Below, in pieces: positions 5,976-8,261 of a stretch of DNA of 8,261 nt. The stretch covers positions 1-8,261 of the forward strand of contig QILY01000125.1 in NCBI GenBank assembly GCA_003232155.1, read 5' to 3'. The notes under the pieces were generated by a model. It ran no database searches. It was not told the DNA's origin and was given only the letters and a program-made list of their open reading frames with translations. Each line of letters starts with the position of its first letter. The stretch's first letter is position 1. Both the position numbers and the translations under genes were made by a program. This stretch comes from Maribacter sp. (GTDB lineage: Bacteria; Bacteroidota; Bacteroidia; Flavobacteriales; Flavobacteriaceae).

Positions 5976-7232
5976 ATGTGGTTATTAGATATAGATTTAT
6001 GGAGGGAAGTAATAAGTACATTGACAAAAAATGTACTTAGAACTGTGCTCACTACATTAGGGGTTATTTTTTCAATAATTATTTTAATTATGCTTCTAGG
6101 TAGCACTACGGGTATGATTAATGGTTTTAGTAGAGTTTTTGCCGGAAAGGCATCTAATAGTCTTTTTGTATGGGGGCAAACCACATCTGTGCCATATAAT
6201 GGGTTTGAGAGAGGAAGAAGAGTTAAGTATGAAATGGATGATATTACAATGCTTAAAAGCCAAGTAAAAGAAATTGAAGCAATTGCTCCAAGGATAGAAT
6301 TGGGAGGTTTTCAACAAACTGTAACAGTTAAAAGAGCAGGAAATACAAGTGGATCCAGAGTTTTTGGAGATTTTGCTAGTATTGATAAAATCAACAGGAA
6401 AAAAATAATAGAAGGGCGCTTTATAAATAAAAACGATATAAATCAAAGCAAAAAAGTTTGTGTAATAGGATTAGAAACCTATGAGCTTTTATTTAAGCCA
6501 GGCATTAGTGCAGTCGGAAAAGAAATAAATATCAATAATATTTACTTCACAGTTGTTGGGGTTTATGAAAAAAATGGAGATTTTGATTTTGATGGAGAAA
6601 ATGCAGTAATTATACCTTTTACCGCTTTTCAAAAGTCATTTAATTCTGGCGATAGAGTTGATTGGATGGCTATTTTAATCGATTCTAAATATACTGTGGC
6701 AAAAGCAGAAGGTCAGATCAAAGAATTACTTAAAAGGAAATATGATATTTCGCCAAAAGACACAAGAGCTATTGGTTCTTTTGATTTTTCTCAAATATTT
6801 ACAGCTCTATCTGCATTTACTACTGTACTTCAAGGTTTTGCCTTTTTTGTTGGAATATTTACCATGCTTGCAGGGGTAATAGCGATATCTAATATTTTGC
6901 TGATAACAGTAAAAGAGAGAACCAAAGAAATTGGGGTCAGAAGAGCATTAGGAGCTACACCAAAAATTATTAAAAGACAAATAATTTTAGAGTCAATTGT
7001 ACTAACAACTATTGCAGGTGTTATAGGTTTTATAATAGCTGTAGGGATGTTGTATTATTTAAACACTGAAGTAGCTGGCAAATCAGATGTGCCTTTTGTT
7101 AATCCTACAGTAAGCATGACCCAAGTAGTTATATCATTTACTTTAATGACAATACTCAGTATTTTAATAGGACTGATACCTGCTAAAAGAGCAGTAAAAA
7201 TAAAACCAATAGAAGCTTTAAGAGAAGACTAA
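5976..7232 (+). CDS. MacB/FtsX-type ABC transporter permease, subtype B (permease 4)
   Basis: This 418-residue permease is paralogous to permease 2. Helices lie at about 23-45, 285-312, 336-362 and 383-402. The coupling segment KERTKEIGVRRALG is at 313-326, and the end, PAKRA then PIEALRED, is canonical. Subtype B marks are LGGF (109-112), DWMAI (229-233) and DTRAIGSFD (262-270). The start is one base after the permease 3 stop, so the pair is almost certainly co-translated, consistent with a heterodimeric membrane unit. The N-terminus is two residues longer than in the other permeases (MWLLDIDLW); no better internal ATG exists at the aligned position. Only 1 of 20 arginines uses CGN, the most extreme value in the window. 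Substrate is unknown. Confidence 0.93.
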   Translation: MWLLDIDLWREVISTLTKNVLRTVLTTLGVIFSIIILIMLLGSTTGMINGFSRVFAGKASNSLFVWGQTTSVPYNGFERGRRVKYEMDDITMLKSQVKEIEAIAPRIELGGFQQTVTVKRAGNTSGSRVFGDFASIDKINRKKIIEGRFINKNDINQSKKVCVIGLETYELLFKPGISAVGKEININNIYFTVVGVYEKNGDFDFDGENAVIIPFTAFQKSFNSGDRVDWMAILIDSKYTVAKAEGQIKELLKRKYDISPKDTRAIGSFDFSQIFTALSAFTTVLQGFAFFVGIFTMLAGVIAISNILLITVKERTKEIGVRRALGATPKIIKRQIILESIVLTTIAGVIGFIIAVGMLYYLNTEVAGKSDVPFVNPTVSMTQVVISFTLMTILSILIGLIPAKRAVKIKPIEALRED

Positions 7233-7251
7233 TTAATAAACTAGCATAACA

Positions 7252-8261
7252 ATGAATAAATTTTTAAAATATTCACTAATCGGAATTTTTGTACTTGCAC
7301 TTTTGTTTGCAGTGGTTTGGGTTCTAAAATCCAACAGTGAACCCATTCAAGAATATAAAACCGAAGTAGCCAAAAAGGAAAATATTATCAATAAGGTAGT
7401 AGCAACAGGTAAAGTTATTCCTGAAGATGAAATAGCAATAAAACCTCAAATTTCAGGTATTATTGATAAAATATACTTGGAAGAAGGCATGAAAGTAAAA
7501 GCAGGGGATTTAATTGCTAAAATTAAAATTGTGCCAAACGAACAGGCTTTGAACCAATCTAGAGGTAGAGTGAGAAATGCAGAAATTACCTTAGGCAATG
7601 TAAAAATCGAATATGACCGTAATAAAACCCTATTTGACAAAGGTGTAGTTTCAAGTCAAGATTTTAACAATTTGCAGTTGCGCATAGATCAAGCTAAGCA
7701 AGAGCTTCAAAATGCACGGTCTGACTATCAAATTATTCGTAAAGGTTCAGCGGGTGGTTCATCTTCTGCAAATACGAATATTAGAGCCACAGTTTCGGGT
7801 ACTATTTTAGAGATTCCTGTGGAAGAAGGTGACCAAGTAATTCAGAGTAATAATTTTAATGATGGTACCACAATAGCATCTATTGCTGATTTAACCAAAA
7901 TGATTTTTGAAGGCAAGGTAGATGAGGCCGAAGTTGGAAAATTAGAAATAGGCATGCCATTAAATATTACTATGGGAGCTGTTCAAGATGAAGAACTAAA
8001 TGCTAAACTTAATTTTATTGCTCCAAAGGGAATAGAAGATCAAGGGGCTGTTCAATTTAAGATTGAAGCTGACATAGAAATTAATGATAATTTTCAAATA
8101 AGAGCTGGTTATAGTGCAAATGCAGCAATAATTTTAGAGAAAAAAGATAGTGTTTTAGCTATTAAAGAAGCATTGTTGCAATTTGACGAAGAAACTGAAA
8201 AACCATATGTAGAAGTCTTAAAAGGAGAATCTGAATTTGAAAGAAGAGATATAGAGTTAGG
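7252..8261 (+). CDS. MacA/HlyD-type periplasmic adaptor (adaptor 2), 3' end outside the window
   Basis: The frame is open from ATG 7252 to the window edge, giving 336 complete codons. By alignment with adaptor 1 about 34 residues are missing. It has an anchor helix at about 7-25, the first barrel-sandwich half at about 50-92 (KPQISG at 64-69), a helical hairpin at about 98-165 (LFDKGVVS at 127-134), the second half from about 177 (IRATVSG) and then the beta-barrel. Conserved blocks shared with adaptor 1 include KMIFEGKVDE (216-225 here) and DSVLAIKEAL (299-308). The helical region and linker (GGSSSAN near 168-174) differ most. It lies 19 bases after permease 4 with no hairpin between, so it belongs to the ATPase-permease 3-permease 4 transcript. 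An outer-membrane TolC-like gene might follow beyond the edge. Arginines are 4 of 11 CGN. Confidence 0.92.
   Translation, partial: MNKFLKYSLIGIFVLALLFAVVWVLKSNSEPIQEYKTEVAKKENIINKVVATGKVIPEDEIAIKPQISGIIDKIYLEEGMKVKAGDLIAKIKIVPNEQALNQSRGRVRNAEITLGNVKIEYDRNKTLFDKGVVSSQDFNNLQLRIDQAKQELQNARSDYQIIRKGSAGGSSSANTNIRATVSGTILEIPVEEGDQVIQSNNFNDGTTIASIADLTKMIFEGKVDEAEVGKLEIGMPLNITMGAVQDEELNAKLNFIAPKGIEDQGAVQFKIEADIEINDNFQIRAGYSANAAIILEKKDSVLAIKEALLQFDEETEKPYVEVLKGESEFERRDIEL

Overview
The window is AT-rich. Its start codons lack Shine-Dalgarno sequences and instead sit behind leaders poor in G and rich in A, C and T. The proteins are the stand-alone MacB/FtsX-type permeases and HlyD/MacA-type adaptors common in Bacteroidota. 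Together this points to Flavobacteriia, probably a free-living or marine flavobacterium. That placement is inferred from composition and gene style; no marker gene is present.

Layout, all on the + strand: bases 1-151 hold a REP-like palindromic element, a strong intrinsic terminator that closes an upstream unit, and a short TCAA-repeat leader. Then come permease 1 (152-1396), a perfect (AACAACT)7 tandem repeat that runs into the next start codon, permease 2 (1507-2766) and adaptor 1 (2828-3943). A 107-base gap follows with an ECF-sigma-like promoter candidate. It precedes an ABC ATPase (4051-4752), permease 3 (4745-5974), permease 4 (5976-7232) and adaptor 2 (7252 to beyond the window end). 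No gap exceeds 300 bases.

The genes form two paralogous modules. Permeases 1 and 3 are one subtype (A), permeases 2 and 4 a second subtype (B), and the adaptors are clear paralogues, so the order A-B-adaptor occurs twice. Only one ATPase is visible, at the junction. The likely machine is a MacAB/LolCDE-like type VII ABC transporter. In it a dimer of the separate ATPase would energise an A/B permease heterodimer. The permeases' periplasmic domains would push substrate through a membrane-anchored adaptor towards a TolC-like outer-membrane channel, which is not in the window. Substrate cannot be read from the sequence.

The modules differ in style. Module 1 has loose spacing (110, 61 and 107 bases) and uses CGN for most arginines. 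Module 2 is tightly packed (8-base overlap, 1 base, 19 bases) and its permeases use almost only AGA/AGG. The ATPase matches module 1 in codon use but is coupled to module 2. The points most worth a second look are the heptanucleotide repeat, the ECF-like promoter, the codon switch exactly at the ATPase/permease 3 overlap, and the single ATPase for two A/B permease pairs. The families themselves are known; I see no evidence of a wholly new system.
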